DNA of 64,000 nucleotides from Ctenosaura bakeri. Its lineage: Eukaryota > Chordata > Lepidosauria > Squamata > Iguanidae. Location: positions 124,001 through 188,000 of the forward strand of contig CAOLHI010001830.1 of the NCBI GenBank assembly GCA_948474755.1. The letters are read 5' to 3'. Each line of letters starts with the position of its first letter. The first letter of the stretch is position 1. The notes under the pieces are model-generated. The model was not told the origin of the DNA and made no database searches. It saw only the letters and a program-made list of their open reading frames with translations. This document shows, one piece after another, positions 24,001-36,700 of the stretch. The translations under genes were made by a program, and so were the position numbers.

Positions 24001-27000
24001 CCTCTGCCCACTTCCTTGGCAATAAGAGGCACAAGAGGGGCCCTTCCTGAACTGTCCTCCCAGAACAAGAGAGCCTTTGGACACTCAAGGAGGGTGGGCA
24101 GAGAGCTGGGTGGGGATTGCTGCTGAAGAGAGACCCCCTCCCACTGCTGCTGCTGGGGGAGCTTCACTTCCACCATCCTCACTGCAGGAGGCTGAAATTC
24201 GCAGGCCCTAAGCTGGGGGGCTACACAAGAGAAGCAGGAACTCTTCCCTCATCTCACCAAAGGGGGAAAATCTCTCTTTCTGTGTGCAAGGATATTAGCC
24301 TTTTCTCCTCTGGCTGTTTTTGCAGATCCTCGCTGAGAAACCAGAAGGGGGGTGTCTGGGTGCTTCCCCCACCTCCCCCACAGCTCCTTCTCATGGCAAT
24401 ACTGCTTGAAGCATTGTTCCCCCCCATCATTATTTCCTTTCTCTGCAGAGAGCCAGATGTTGCTGTTAGGTGCCCTCAAATCATTTTGACTATCGTGACC
24501 CTAAGGCAAACTGATCAAGGGGCTTTCTGGGGCTGAGAGTGTGTAACGTGCCCAAAGCCACCTAATGGGTTTCCATGGTTGAGTGAGGAATCAAACTCTG
24601 GTCTCCAAGGTCGTAGTTCATTGCTCAAACCACTCGCTACGCCACGCTGGCACTCCAGATGGGGACGCAGGGATGCCAACACGCACACCCACACCTCTCT
24701 TGGCCTATCCTCTCTGGGCAGGTGGTTTTGACACATGGGGTCAGAGATCACAGATCCTCTGCTGCGCTGCCCCCCCCCCAATTTGTGATGAGGAGCCAAA
24801 AGCAGATTTTAGGCAGGAGGAGGTAGAATCTGAGAGTATGTTTGTGGTTCCTGTGCTGCCCTCCCGTGGCAGAAAGACAGAAGGATGCTCCCCAAACCAG
24901 CCAGGGTGTCTTGTTTTGCAAACGCGCAAAAGAGGGCAGGGAGGGCAGAAGAGGTGCACACTCCGTTTGAGGAAGTGGATGGGACATGCAAGATTTCGAA
25001 GATGGGCACCTGAGATCCAGAAAGTGCCCACCCAAGAAACAGGCTGGGCGCCTCCTCCTAACTCAGCCCCTCCCCATTAGCAGGCCTGGGATTTTCACTC
25101 TGAAAGCTGAGTCTGCAGGCGGAGTGGGTGGGTGGGTGGGGTCTGCATTTCACAGAAAACTGCCAGGCACTGAAGGACCCTGTAGGTAAAAAAGGGGTGA
25201 ACACACCACCTTTTGGGTATGCTTCAGTTGTGGATTCCTGTGTTAGAGGGGGCTGGGCTAGAGGATCCTTGGGGTTCCTCCTTGTCCCCCATCTTCTGTA
25301 GAAGTGCCACAAGCACTTCTCCTACTCCATGAAATTGGCAGACATCTGAATCTGATGGGTGCTTTGGCACTTTGGCCAGAAGGACTGCCCTCAAGCCCAT
25401 GCCTGCTTTTGTGCTCATATTTTACATGGGTGGGAGCAGAAGAAAGGGCTGTGTGTGTCAGTGGGTGCAGGAGGCAGGGAGTGTTGTGGCAACATGGAAA
25501 GGAGGCCCCCTCACCCCCTGACATGCTCCAGCTTCAGTTTCCTGCCAGGCGCGGGGAGAATCTCAGGTATGCCAGGTGGGCACAGAGGTGCCTCCCTCCC
25601 CTTTTGGCAATCCTAAAGCTCTCACACCAAAGAAACAGCTCCCTTGGAGGCACCCTGGCTGTGGCAGCCAAGGACCCCCATGCCAGGACAGTGGGGATCC
25701 ACCCCAAGCTTTGGCATGCCTTCAGGGAGCTTTGCATGGTGCTGATATCTTTGGGAGTTTGGCTTCAGAGCCTCAACTGAAGCCTGGAGTAGAGCCACCA
25801 CTTCTGCCAGGCGCAGACTCAGCCGGCCCACCCCACAGAATTTCTGGGGCTCACCTCTGGGTACGACCACTCGGGTGAGTAGTCTGTCACCATGAAGAGG
25901 CGCCCACTCTGCTGCAGCATCCCCAGGGTGCCTTGGGCTGCCGCCGCCGCCGCTGCCGCCGCCGCTGCCGAGACCACCTCGGTCACATGCATGTACGCCA
26001 TGGTGCTGGCCCCATTCTCTGTGGCGCTGAGGTGGAGGTTGGTCTGCTGGGGGCTGCAGCAAGGGATGCACATCTCGGCCTGGCCATATGAGGAAGAGGA
26101 GGAGGAGGCCCGGTTGCCCTCCTCGGCAGGCTGGGTCAGCCCGGCATTTTCGCCAGAGACCAGCTGGTGGCCGTAGAGGGTGTTGCCTCCGCCCTCCACC
26201 GAGATGAAGTCGTTGATCAGGTCGGAGAACTGGTTGCTGAAGGAGATGTCAAAGTGGTCCAGGCTGAGCTCCATGTTGGAGGAGCCGCCGAGGGCTGCTG
26301 GGTGGGCCACCGGGTAGAGCCCGGGCACCATGTTTCCCTGGAGGACTGGGAGGCCACCCCCGCTCCGCAGGGCCCCGTTGGCCTCGGGCGGCAAGTAGTG
26401 CTCTGTGCCGCTGCAGGCCTGGAGCTCCCCGGACTTGAGCAGTCCGTCGGTCCCTTCCCCGTGCGGCGAGGTCTCCATCGGGACCTCTCCATCGGTTGCC
26501 ATGCTCTGGAAGCTGGCCTGGAACTGCATGAGCTGGAGCGAGGAGGTGGGCTCCACAATCCGAGCCTCCACAGCGCCGTTGCAATGGGAGGTGCCAGGGG
26601 GAGAAGCCTCCGTCTTGATGCTGGGGAGGCCCAGGGGGCTGGCGAAGGAGCCGCCCCCCTCGCCCAGGCTGTTGTGGGTGCTTGGATCCAGGGGGAGGGG
26701 CTTGCTGGGGGCTTCCTGGAGGAAGAAGCTGGGCGAGGGGGTCTGGTGGACGTGGGGGCTCTGGACAGATTGGCCAAAGCCCGAGGAGGAGGAGTAGTCC
26801 TTGTTGGAGTCGATGGCGCTGAAGTCCATCTGCTCCAAGGTGGTGCTGGGGCTGAGGCCGCCGCCAGAGGGGAGCAGGCTGGGGCCGGGGGCAAGGGTGA
26901 GCGAGTTGGAGGGGGCGGAGGCAGCCGTTGAGGAGGAAGCGGAGGAGGCGGAGGACAAGGAGGAGGAGGAGGACGAAGAGGAGGACGACGACGATGACGA

Positions 27001-28223
27001 GGAGGAGGAGGAGGAGGACGAAGAGAAGGCGGCGGCCTCTTTGGACATCTGTTGCTCGAAGGAGGTGTCCTCTGTTTTGATCTCCTTCACCAGGGTGGTG
27101 CCGAAACTGAAGCTCCGCTCTGTGGTGGGCGACTGCCGGAGGTTGGATCCCAGGCCGCCATCCCCCTTGGGGCCCCCTCCGCCGTACGTCTGGCCCTGCT
27201 TGGGGTTGTTGAGGAAGCAGTCAGGGTCAAAGTTCATGGTGGTCTCAGGGATCTTTCTGCTGCTGTCCAGGGTGCTGGAGAGCACCAGCTCCTCTGAGAC
27301 GCTGGCAGGCAGGATAGACAGGCCCTCAGAGCTGCTGGCTGTCGTTGTTGGGAAAGCAAACTTGTGGCCATCGGAGCTGACAGCCAGGACCAGCCCTTGC
27401 GCTGCTGCAGCTGCGTCCGAGGGGAGGAGGTGGGGGTTGGGACCAGCGGTGGGGGACATGGTGTAGACGGCCTCGCTGGTGATGTCCGACATGAAGACGG
27501 CGGCGGCATTCTGGGAGAGGTTCCCCATGACGGAGGCCACGGCCATGCTGGAGACGCCCGTGACGGCCGGGCTGTCAGCCACATCCGGGTCGCTGTTCAG
27601 CCCGCTGCTGATGGAGACCGGGGAGTTCTGGGTGGTGTCAGGGACCTCTACCTGGTTGGTGGAGGAGACCTCGGTGCTGTTCTGGTGGAGCAGGACCGGC
27701 TTGGCCACCTTGCCATTCCGTTTCTCCCGGCTGGAGGCCTTGCTGTGGCTGTGCTCATTCTTGCCCTCGGAGACATCGTTGTTCTGCACTTCGGAGTGGG
27801 TGCCGTACCCGCCTGATCTCGGCTCAACCTTGGGGGAGATGATCCGGTGTTTGGCACTGTTGCACTTGTGGTGCGCGCTGCTTCCTGCGCCTGTCCCAAG
27901 GAAATGGAGCACAGAGAGGGAGGGGGGAGAGAGAGAGGGAGGCCCAGGTCAGCGGGGAACTCAGTTCAACAGGACACCACAAACCAGCCTCCGTCAGAAA
28001 CACTAGGGTGTGTGTCTGTGTGTGTCTTGGCTGGAGCTTACAGCAAAGGGGTCAACTTATTCCCCCAGGGCAGGGCCTTTTTCCATGGAGCTGTGGCGGG
28101 GTTGTATATTTGCACCCAGGAAGAGGAGGGGGAGATTGTTTGTTTTACTTTGGCCTCCAAAATGGAATAATGAATAATGGCTCCACTGCTTGAATTTTTG
28201 CTCAGTTTTTGATTTGAACTCAC

Positions 28224-28282
<59 letters not shown>

Positions 28283-30741
28283 CTCTCTTTCTTTCTGCAT
28301 TTTGGGATCCCTTCCCTCCACAAAATTTGTTTAGACAAAATGCTTCTGATTTTTCTTTTCTTTTCTTTTTTTTTTTTGCACAAAAGGGCAAGACCTTTGC
28401 ACAGAAAACAACATATGTGCACAAAATATACCATTTTCTGCAACAAAAAGGGGATTTTTTTCTGTGCAAATTATTTTATTATTTAAAAATCCCCAAGTTT
28501 GTGGCAGTGGACTGTGTCTTCCTGAGGATGAGAGAATTCTGAGTATGTGTGTGTGTGTGTGTGTGTGGGCAAAATGGAGCCCATGAGCCCCACGTGTCTC
28601 CTCCAGTCCATTTTTCAGATCATTGCAGTGGGATGGGGGAATGGGTGCAAATTTGTTTTCAGTGCCTGGAAGCCCCCAGGAGCTGCCCAGTACTCTTTCC
28701 CCACCCCATAAAGCTTCCTCAAAGAGACCCAGAGGCAGAATTTTGGAAATCTAAATCCCTGTTTCCTCGTCCTTGGGCCCAGTGTGTCTGGGATGGGACT
28801 GGAGAACCAAATCCTTCTTCTCCCCAAATCCTCTGAACTTGCCCCCCCACCTGAGGGGAAGACCAAGAAGCCAAATCTCCTGAGGGATCACACTGCTGGG
28901 GGCCTCTCTGGACCAAGAAGGTTCTGGTCCACAGCTGTGGCTCAATGTGGGCTGAAGCACATCCCTGACTCAGGCGCATGGGCTGGCCACGGAAGGAAGC
29001 GCCTCACCCCCTGCTTCTCTACCTCCACCATTCCACAATGTCTACCTTTGAGCATGGGCAGAGTGCTTCTCTGTCTCTCCACTGAATCCCCGACATACTG
29101 GGGGTTGGAAAGAAGAGGTTCTGGGGTAATAAGGTTGGCCCTAATTCCCCTCAGCCTGCCCAGTGGCCCTCCTCCCTTTCTGTCCCTGTCCTAAAAACCT
29201 AGCCCTTTGGGGGGCGGGGGCACAACCCGTCCCCACCTCCTCACCCAAGTTGCCGGTGCAGAGGCAGTTGTGCGTCCGAGGCTGAGGTTTGGTCTGGTGG
29301 CTGTCCAGAATCTGTTGCACCAGCTGCTCCACCGAGAAGCCTGAACTGCTGTTCCCATTGCTGCACGTCCACTTGATGCCGTGGACTGTCCGTGGAGCAG
29401 GTGGGGAGGAAGAGAGAGAAGAAAAGAGAGAGAGAGAGAGTGGTTGAGAGAAGGGCAGGGAAGAAGCTTGCTCAGTGTGGGGTCCCAAAGCAGCAGCTGC
29501 CCCCTCTCCAAACCAGCCCTGAGGAGGGGAGCCTGGACTCCCTCAGCCCAGCCCCTGCTTTCCCACTGCTGGGGCTCCACCCAGCCAGGGACCCCAAACC
29601 CACCTTCCCATTGGCTTGATAAGGGCTGCACTCTAAGATGGGTGGGGATCCTGCTGGCCCCTTATGTAAGTCCCCTTAAGGAAGCAGCTGGTGACATTTT
29701 GTCCAAGGTGGAACACCCACATTCAGTTCAAGGCCATGGAAGTGCTGTTGTGTTGTGTCCTTATACACAGAGACGCAGTGGACATGGGTGCTCACCCACA
29801 TCTGGTTGCACACTTGGTTCTACCTTTGGTGCCTTGGTTCAGTGGGTCCACTTTGCTGCTCCCCAGAAGAGCTTCACAGCACCCCTGTGTGCGGATTTGC
29901 CCTGCACAGCCAGGATCTCTGATCCCTGGGTCTGTTTTTCCCCTCTTTTGCCTGGCCCGCAGAAGCATGTGGTTGTTGGTGCTGTCTCTGGTTTTGGTAT
30001 TGTGGGGGGGGGCAAGAGGGCACTGAAGATCTCTGCTTTGAATGGGCCGCCCCACTCACCCTGCCCTCTTCTCCTTCCAAATTCTGCTCTAACTGGGAAC
30101 TTCTAAAATGCGCTCCAGAATCAGAGAATGGAGCATGATTTGCCAAACATTCTTATTCCTCCCATTTTGTTCTTAACAGCTGAGAACAGCTCAGAGGCTC
30201 CACTAGGGTGAAGCATAAGCCCCCTTTGGTGGTCTCAGACCCGGTGCCCTCTAGAGCTGTTGGATCACAATCCCCCAAACCCCCCAGCCCCCACAGGCCC
30301 TCTCAGCCAGACAAATCCCGATTAAAAGATGCCCTTCATCTGAAAAAGTGGCGCTGAAGTCCAAGGTAAGCCTGCCAGTCTCGTTTCTGCTGGAACAAGC
30401 CAAACTTGGAAGTGCTTTGTTTAAAATGCTGCCACTTTTAACAATGAAATGGGGTTGACAAAACTGAAATGCAAATCCACTGAAATATGTAAATAAAATT
30501 AGGTAATAAATGAGTGCCAAGAGTGGTGAGTCTACTACATTTTCTGTTTCAGTATATGAAAGCAAATGTATGCATTCTTTGGAGAAACTCACAGACACAG
30601 ACGCACACAAGACCCCTGGCTGACAATGGTGCCTTGGTGAAACTTTGTGTAACAAGAATCATGCATTCCTATCATCATTTCAGTGTTCTGTCTGTCTTTC
30701 CTTTTTTTGGTTCTGCAGGGTTTTATCAATGCACCTCCACA

Positions 30742-30772
<31 letters not shown>

Positions 30773-33700
30773 TGTTTGTGTGTGACGTGGCAGACATTGA
30801 AGCCTGTGGCACAAAGCAGTGGGATCACAGTCATGCCAAGCCTGTGCTGCCCCCTTTGCTTAGGCCAGGGGCAACTCCTAGCTTCAAGAAGAAATTAGAG
30901 GTGTCCCCTCTCTCCCTCGTTCCCCCTGGCTTCTTGTCCTGAGATAGCTTGGGGTGGGGGCAAGAAGGAGAGATGGAAACTTGCTTCCCAGAGGAAAAAC
31001 TCTTTCACTTTTGTTTTTGGTATTTTCGTGAGAGGGAAACCCACCCCACTTGCACTGCAAAGGAAGATGCTTTTTACGAGAGAAGAGAATGAAAAGCTGA
31101 GTCAAGCTGGGAAGTGCTGGAGCTTGGAAGAGTTTCCCGCTGGGGCTGAGGGATTCTAGGCTATGTTCTCCAAAACCAGAAACTGTTCTGGGCTCTGTAA
31201 CGGAGGTACAGCCGGGCTTCAGCAGTGCCATGTTTTTAAGAGGCGATGTGACCAGGACACCATCCATCAGTCCCTCTTCTGCCACCCAAGACTCCGTTCT
31301 GCCTCCGCTGCCCAAACAGGCCTCAAAGATTTTGGAAGGAAGAAACCTGCAAGACGTGTTTGATGGGAAGATGGGAGGGTGACCGACAGCGTGCCAGGGC
31401 AAAGGACCCGCACAGTGCCCGGAAACAGCCCCTTGCCTCCCTTATTTTCCAGCCCAAAATTGCAGCTAGCCTGCTCCTGCTAGTGGGGCTCCTCCTCAGA
31501 AAGGTCATCCCCTCCTCTTCCTCCTCCTCCTTCTCCTCCTCCTCCTCCCCATTCTGTTTTGAAGGTTATAAAATGAAAAGCCACTGAAGGGTGACAGATT
31601 GCAAAGAGAGAATTTCGGGATGTTTAATGTAAATTACAGGCTCTCTTGGCACATCCAATATGCAGATTGTCTCACTTTCCTCGCCCTCCCCCACCCCCCT
31701 CCAAAAGAAAACCTCCTCTGAGCCAGCGAGTTGTTAGTGCTGAATATAAAATGCTATCAAGATGGCTTTTAACATGTTACGCTTGGCTTCCTGACACGTA
31801 ATGAATCAGCAGGAAGGGAGGGGGAGGCGGAGGAAGGGAAGGTGAAGAAGACGGACCACCACCCTCCCCTCCCTCAAGGCTGAGGGGGGAGTCAACATCC
31901 TCAAATGCCTGCAAGGCACACCTGAGGGTCCCCTCCCTCGGGCCTGGCTCAGCCAACAGACCCTCTTCTTCCCCATCTGGCCCTCAAGATCAGCCAAGGC
32001 TCCTTGGGGCTGGGTGGGGGAGACACTGTGGATGGGGGCCAACCAGCTGGGCTGGCAGGAAAGGACCAGGCTGTCCCAAGGAAGGGCTGTGGGGGTGCCC
32101 CCCAGTTCCAAAATCCAGGCTTCTGCCTCAAGTCATGTAAGCCAGGCAGCTCTTGCGTGTCCCACCAGGAGTGGGTCTTTTGTAAAGCTCGCAGTCCCTG
32201 GTTGCCCATTCAAAACTCAGCCCTCCCCAAACACTTAGCATCACAGCAGGGCAAACTCCCTGCCCCACACGGCTCCACTCGCCCCCCCCGCCCAGCTGCT
32301 GTAGGGAGCTCTGTGGCTAAGCCCAGAGGGCCTGGGACGTCCGGGGGTGGGTGGGTGGGTGCGTGGGTGTGGGACCGGGGATGCCCCCATTCCTGCCCAT
32401 TCTGCGCTCCTGGCATCTCCGCCCTCCAGGGGCAGGGAGACAGGGCCCGCCAGGGAGCCCCCGCATGGCTGGGGAGACGGTCCTCCTCGCCCGGCTTTGA
32501 GGGACGCCCCCAAGCCGCTGAAAGGGTCCGGGGCCCTGAGGAGGCTCAGTACCCCGGAGAGCTCGGCGGGCCGCCCCGACCGGCAGGAGCGGAGCCGGCG
32601 GAGGACCGGGCGCCGGGGCTCTGGGAGGGCCCGCCCGCCTCCTGCCTCGGGAAGGGCGGGGAGGAAGTGGCGCCGGCTCCCCGCCAGGCTCGCCCGGGGT
32701 CTCTTCCCGCGAGGAAGTCCCTTCGGGGGCGGCGGGGCGTTTGCGCTCGCGCCCTGGACGCCCGGAGGGAGAGAAAGCGGGGAGCCCGGGCTGCAGGCAC
32801 CGCCGAGGGGATCCCGCCCTTGGAGAGCCCCCGGCCGGCCGAGCCCCGGGACGGGATGCCGCTCCTCCGCCCTCCGCCTCTTCCTCCCCCCGCCCGGCCT
32901 TACCGGCGGAGAGGAGAGTCCCCCGACACCGGCGCCCCGGCAGCCACGCGGTGGCGCTGAGAGACCGCCCAGGGGACGGGTCCCTCCCTCCCGCCTTCGG
33001 ACGCCCTCGCGGTTGGGGCCAGACCCCCCCCCCAAATATTCTATAATCACCGAGATTACCGTTTTAAGAGTCTACGTTGGCTGTTTCAGGCCCCCTGCTT
33101 TGAATGATGGGGCGAAAGCGAGAAGGCGGCGATTGCGGATTCCTGACTCGGAGCGGTCTTTGCGGAGGCGCGGAAGGAGGGACGGGGCGCGGGGGGGGCA
33201 CGGGGCGCGCGGAATCGCGCGGAGAGCAGGAGGGGGACCGCCCCCCGGCCCCTCTCCCGGCAGCCTCTGCCCCGAGCGGCTCGCTGGCGGAGACCCAGGG
33301 CGCCCCCGCCCCTCAGCCCCGGGGCCCCGGAGGGCGTTCTGCTCTCAGAACAGAGGCCGGAGGCTCCGCGGGCCCCTTGGTCTCCCTTGGTCCCCGACCC
33401 TCTGGTAAGCCCTGGGAGGCTAAGTAGGGCCGGGCCTGGCTAGTACTTGGAGGGGAGGCCCCCCACGCATCCCAGGTGCTGTGCGCCGCCTCTCAGAGGA
33501 AGGAACTGGCAAAGCCACCAGGAAAGGCTCATGGGGCTGCCCTAAGGCGAGAGGCGACTGGAAAGCCTGGCGTGGAGGGCAACCCGTGGGCTGGTGGCCG
33601 TGAGCGGCGGCCCCTCCCTTGGCCGATTCCGCCGACCTTCCGCAGGCCAGAGCCGCCCAGGTTCTCCAGAGGCATTGCAGCTCCGCCTCTCCGTCCGTCC

Positions 33701-36700
33701 GCCTCCCACACAGAGACCCCCCGCGAACCTCTCACCTCGGGCTGGCGAGGACGGTTTTACCTTCTTTTGGCCCAAATAAGACTCCTTGCTAAAGAGGCCA
33801 TAATCGCCCCGTCCGCCCCCACGGAGGATCCAGCCCCCTTGAGATCCAGCCCCCGCCCCCGCCTGCTCTTTTGAAATGGGGCTGACTCCGCGGGGGGGGC
33901 AGCGGGACGGGGGGCAGAGGGCAGGGGCGGAAGCAACGCTCACCTGCCTGGGGGTGACTCAGGACAAGGCATGTCTGATGTCTTTATGGGAAGCTGCACC
34001 GAGCAACAGGTAAAACAAGGAAGGTGGGGGCTTTGCGGGGTGGATGGGAGGGGGCCAGGGAGAAAAAGAAGCCCCCTCCCGCCGCCGAAGCGTTTCCCGG
34101 GCCAGGCGCTGAAGAGGCGCCGCGTTTGGATCCAATTGCCGACTAATCTCCTTGGGGGCAGAGGAATTTGGAAACATCAGGAAATCAAACTGTGAAGCCT
34201 GCGATGGAAAGTGATTGATGTGGAAATGGAGGCAGCTTAATGGGTTTGGCTCCAGGATTCAGCGGCAGGCGCTGCGCCCAAACGGAGCCTTCCTCGGGAG
34301 GAGGAGGAGGACGAGGAGGAGGAAGGGCTCTCCTGGCTTTCCCCAACCACGTGGCCCGCAGAAGAGGCACGACCAATGTCTCCCGGGGCTTCGGAGAGGG
34401 TGCTTTGGAGCCCCCTGAGACGTGACTCCGGTTTCTTCTGCTGCTCCCCACTTTCCGCCTCCTCTGCCCCCCCAGCTGGGCCCAGCCAAGTGTCGCACTC
34501 TCCTCTCTCTGCCCCTCCCTCCTGATCATCTAAGCACCATTGCTGTTGTCATCGTGATCATCCTCACGAAGACTGGGCCCCTTTTGAGAAAGCCCAACCG
34601 GACTGCCTTTGCCCAGGGTCCCTCTCCGTGGACGGACACGCACCTCCAAGCGCGAGGGGGGGAGGAGGAGGAGGGGGCGTGGATGCTGGCAGAGAAGCCT
34701 CTCTGCTGAATAATTGGGCAGAACTTTGCACTTCCCTCTCAAAGCATAAAAGAGATTTACAGCTGGTGTGGTGTCATTCTCGCACCGCTTTTTTTCTTGC
34801 CTGACGCAGTGCAGATTTCGAAACCTGCCGCTACCTATACCTTGCCCCCCCCCCGGCCTCCTCGCAGGCTTTAGACTGAAGCAACCAAGAGCTCAAAAAG
34901 GTTCCTGCGTTGCCATTCCACTGGCCCAAGTGGCCAGTGGCTCTGAGGGCAGAGTCACTGGGCAGCTGGGCCCCCGGGCACAGCCTTTGTCCCCTTGCAC
35001 TGCCACGCTCCTGCCACGGCCTGCCCAAGCCCCCCTGGAAGTGCAGGGCTGGGCGTCCCAGAGCCAGACCCTCAGCCATGGTTGCAAGGGGAAGATATCC
35101 CTTCAAGGGCCCGCTGGAGCTCCTCGAAGTCCCACCACAACCCCCACTGCCAGAGAAGGCCTGATCTGTGCCAGAGGGAGGCAACCAGCCCTACCGTGAA
35201 GGTGCAGGCAGTCGAGGAGACAGAAGATGAGGGGAAGGTGTGGCTGGCCCTGTGCCTTTCTGATCATTTTTGTTTGTGGCTGCCCAGACACTGGCTGGTG
35301 GCTGCAGGGAATTCCACGGCTGGGGGCAGGTCCAGTTTGGGTCTCAGTGCGATCTTTAAAGGATCTCTCCAAAGTGCTGAATGCTATTCCACATAACAAG
35401 TCTAGCTCCCTTGGTAGTTCACAGAGACTAAAAGCCGGATTCAGTGACCGCCTGGGTAGCTCAGGCCCACAGCTCACTGGATTACATGCCTTCACATGTA
35501 GGGGTGCCATTCTGGGGTGTGGGGACCCCTCAGCTTGAGTCCTGCTGCTGAGACAAACTCCTCCAACTCTTCCTCCTTGACTGTGGGTGCCCAAAGGTCC
35601 CACCAAATCCTACGCTTGACCAGAGCTTGGAACAGTTCCTTTTTTGCATGGCAGCTCCTGAGATCTCCCAGGCAGCACCACCTGTGGGACCCTGGGGGCC
35701 AGGTATGCATCCAAGTAACCTCTCCCAGCTCTGCCCCTGACCCCAGCCCTGTTTGGCTCCCCATTCATGAGAATGGAGGGCTGGGAAGGCGAGCCTGGGT
35801 GCAAGGGGCAGGCAGCTGGGCTGCTTCTGCCCCCTCAGCCTAGTATGGCGCCTGCTTGGTGGTGAGGGAGTGTGTGTATGGGTGGCGACAGGATCCTGCG
35901 GCCTCTGAGGACCAGAGGAATCCCTTTGGCAAACTCTCTTCCCACTCAGAAAACATTGCCCTAAAAGCAGGAGGAGAGAATGGATGGGAAACATTGGCCA
36001 TGTCCATGGAATGGCTGAGAAGATGTGGGACTCTCTGTTGCTTTCACACTAAACTGACCAATGAAAACGGCAAGGAAATTGGGGGCAATAAGCATGTTCA
36101 TGGGTCGAGCGCTCCAGGTCTGAGGGAGGGACAACTGAAGCAACTATGGCCCGGCCCGGCCCAGCACAGCTGGCAGGAAGATTAGAGGCCTCCCTCTGTC
36201 CGCGTCATTCTCTCTCCCCCACCCAGTCACTGGGGTCTTTTGTATTCTGCAGCCGGCTTGGCAGAGGGATTTGCCAAGGGGGACACCGTGCAAGCGTGGT
36301 TCAATACAGCCGCGATCTGTATGCAGCAGCAACAGGGCTCTGGAATGATCTCTCCACGCTTCCTCAAACAGGGGAGGGTGGGCTGGGGGTGGCCAGAGAG
36401 GGGGCCAGCTGCCCAGCACCAGTGGGGGCGGGGGTGGGGAAGGAGGAGGAAGAGCCGGGCTGCTGCTGCCTGCAACGGTAGCAACACCAGCACGCAGCAA
36501 AATGTTTGTCATGGCAACAAGTTAACATGCACACAGAGAAGACAGACAAGTACGTCCAAGGAAATTATCTGTGGGCCCCCAGTCAGTGATGCTGGCTGAG
36601 AAACAAAACAAAGACGTGGGGCAGAGGCATGCGCTCTGTGTGAAAGCATGTCTCTGTGTGCAAAGGCACATGTGCCGTGATGGCAACTCCTCCGCCAGAG

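Larger units (their letters stand above)
23382..25854 (-). other. CAMTA1 intron between e3 and e4
   Basis: This is a 2.5-kb intron containing a minus-strand tRNA-derived SINE (about 24457-24657) and a compact G-quadruplex-type motif (25126-25141). The rest seems unique and non-coding. Confidence 0.75.

Noticed and set aside
26167..26931. Plus-strand open frame opposite the transactivation exon
   Set aside because: It is an antisense shadow of exon e3 and has no independent features.
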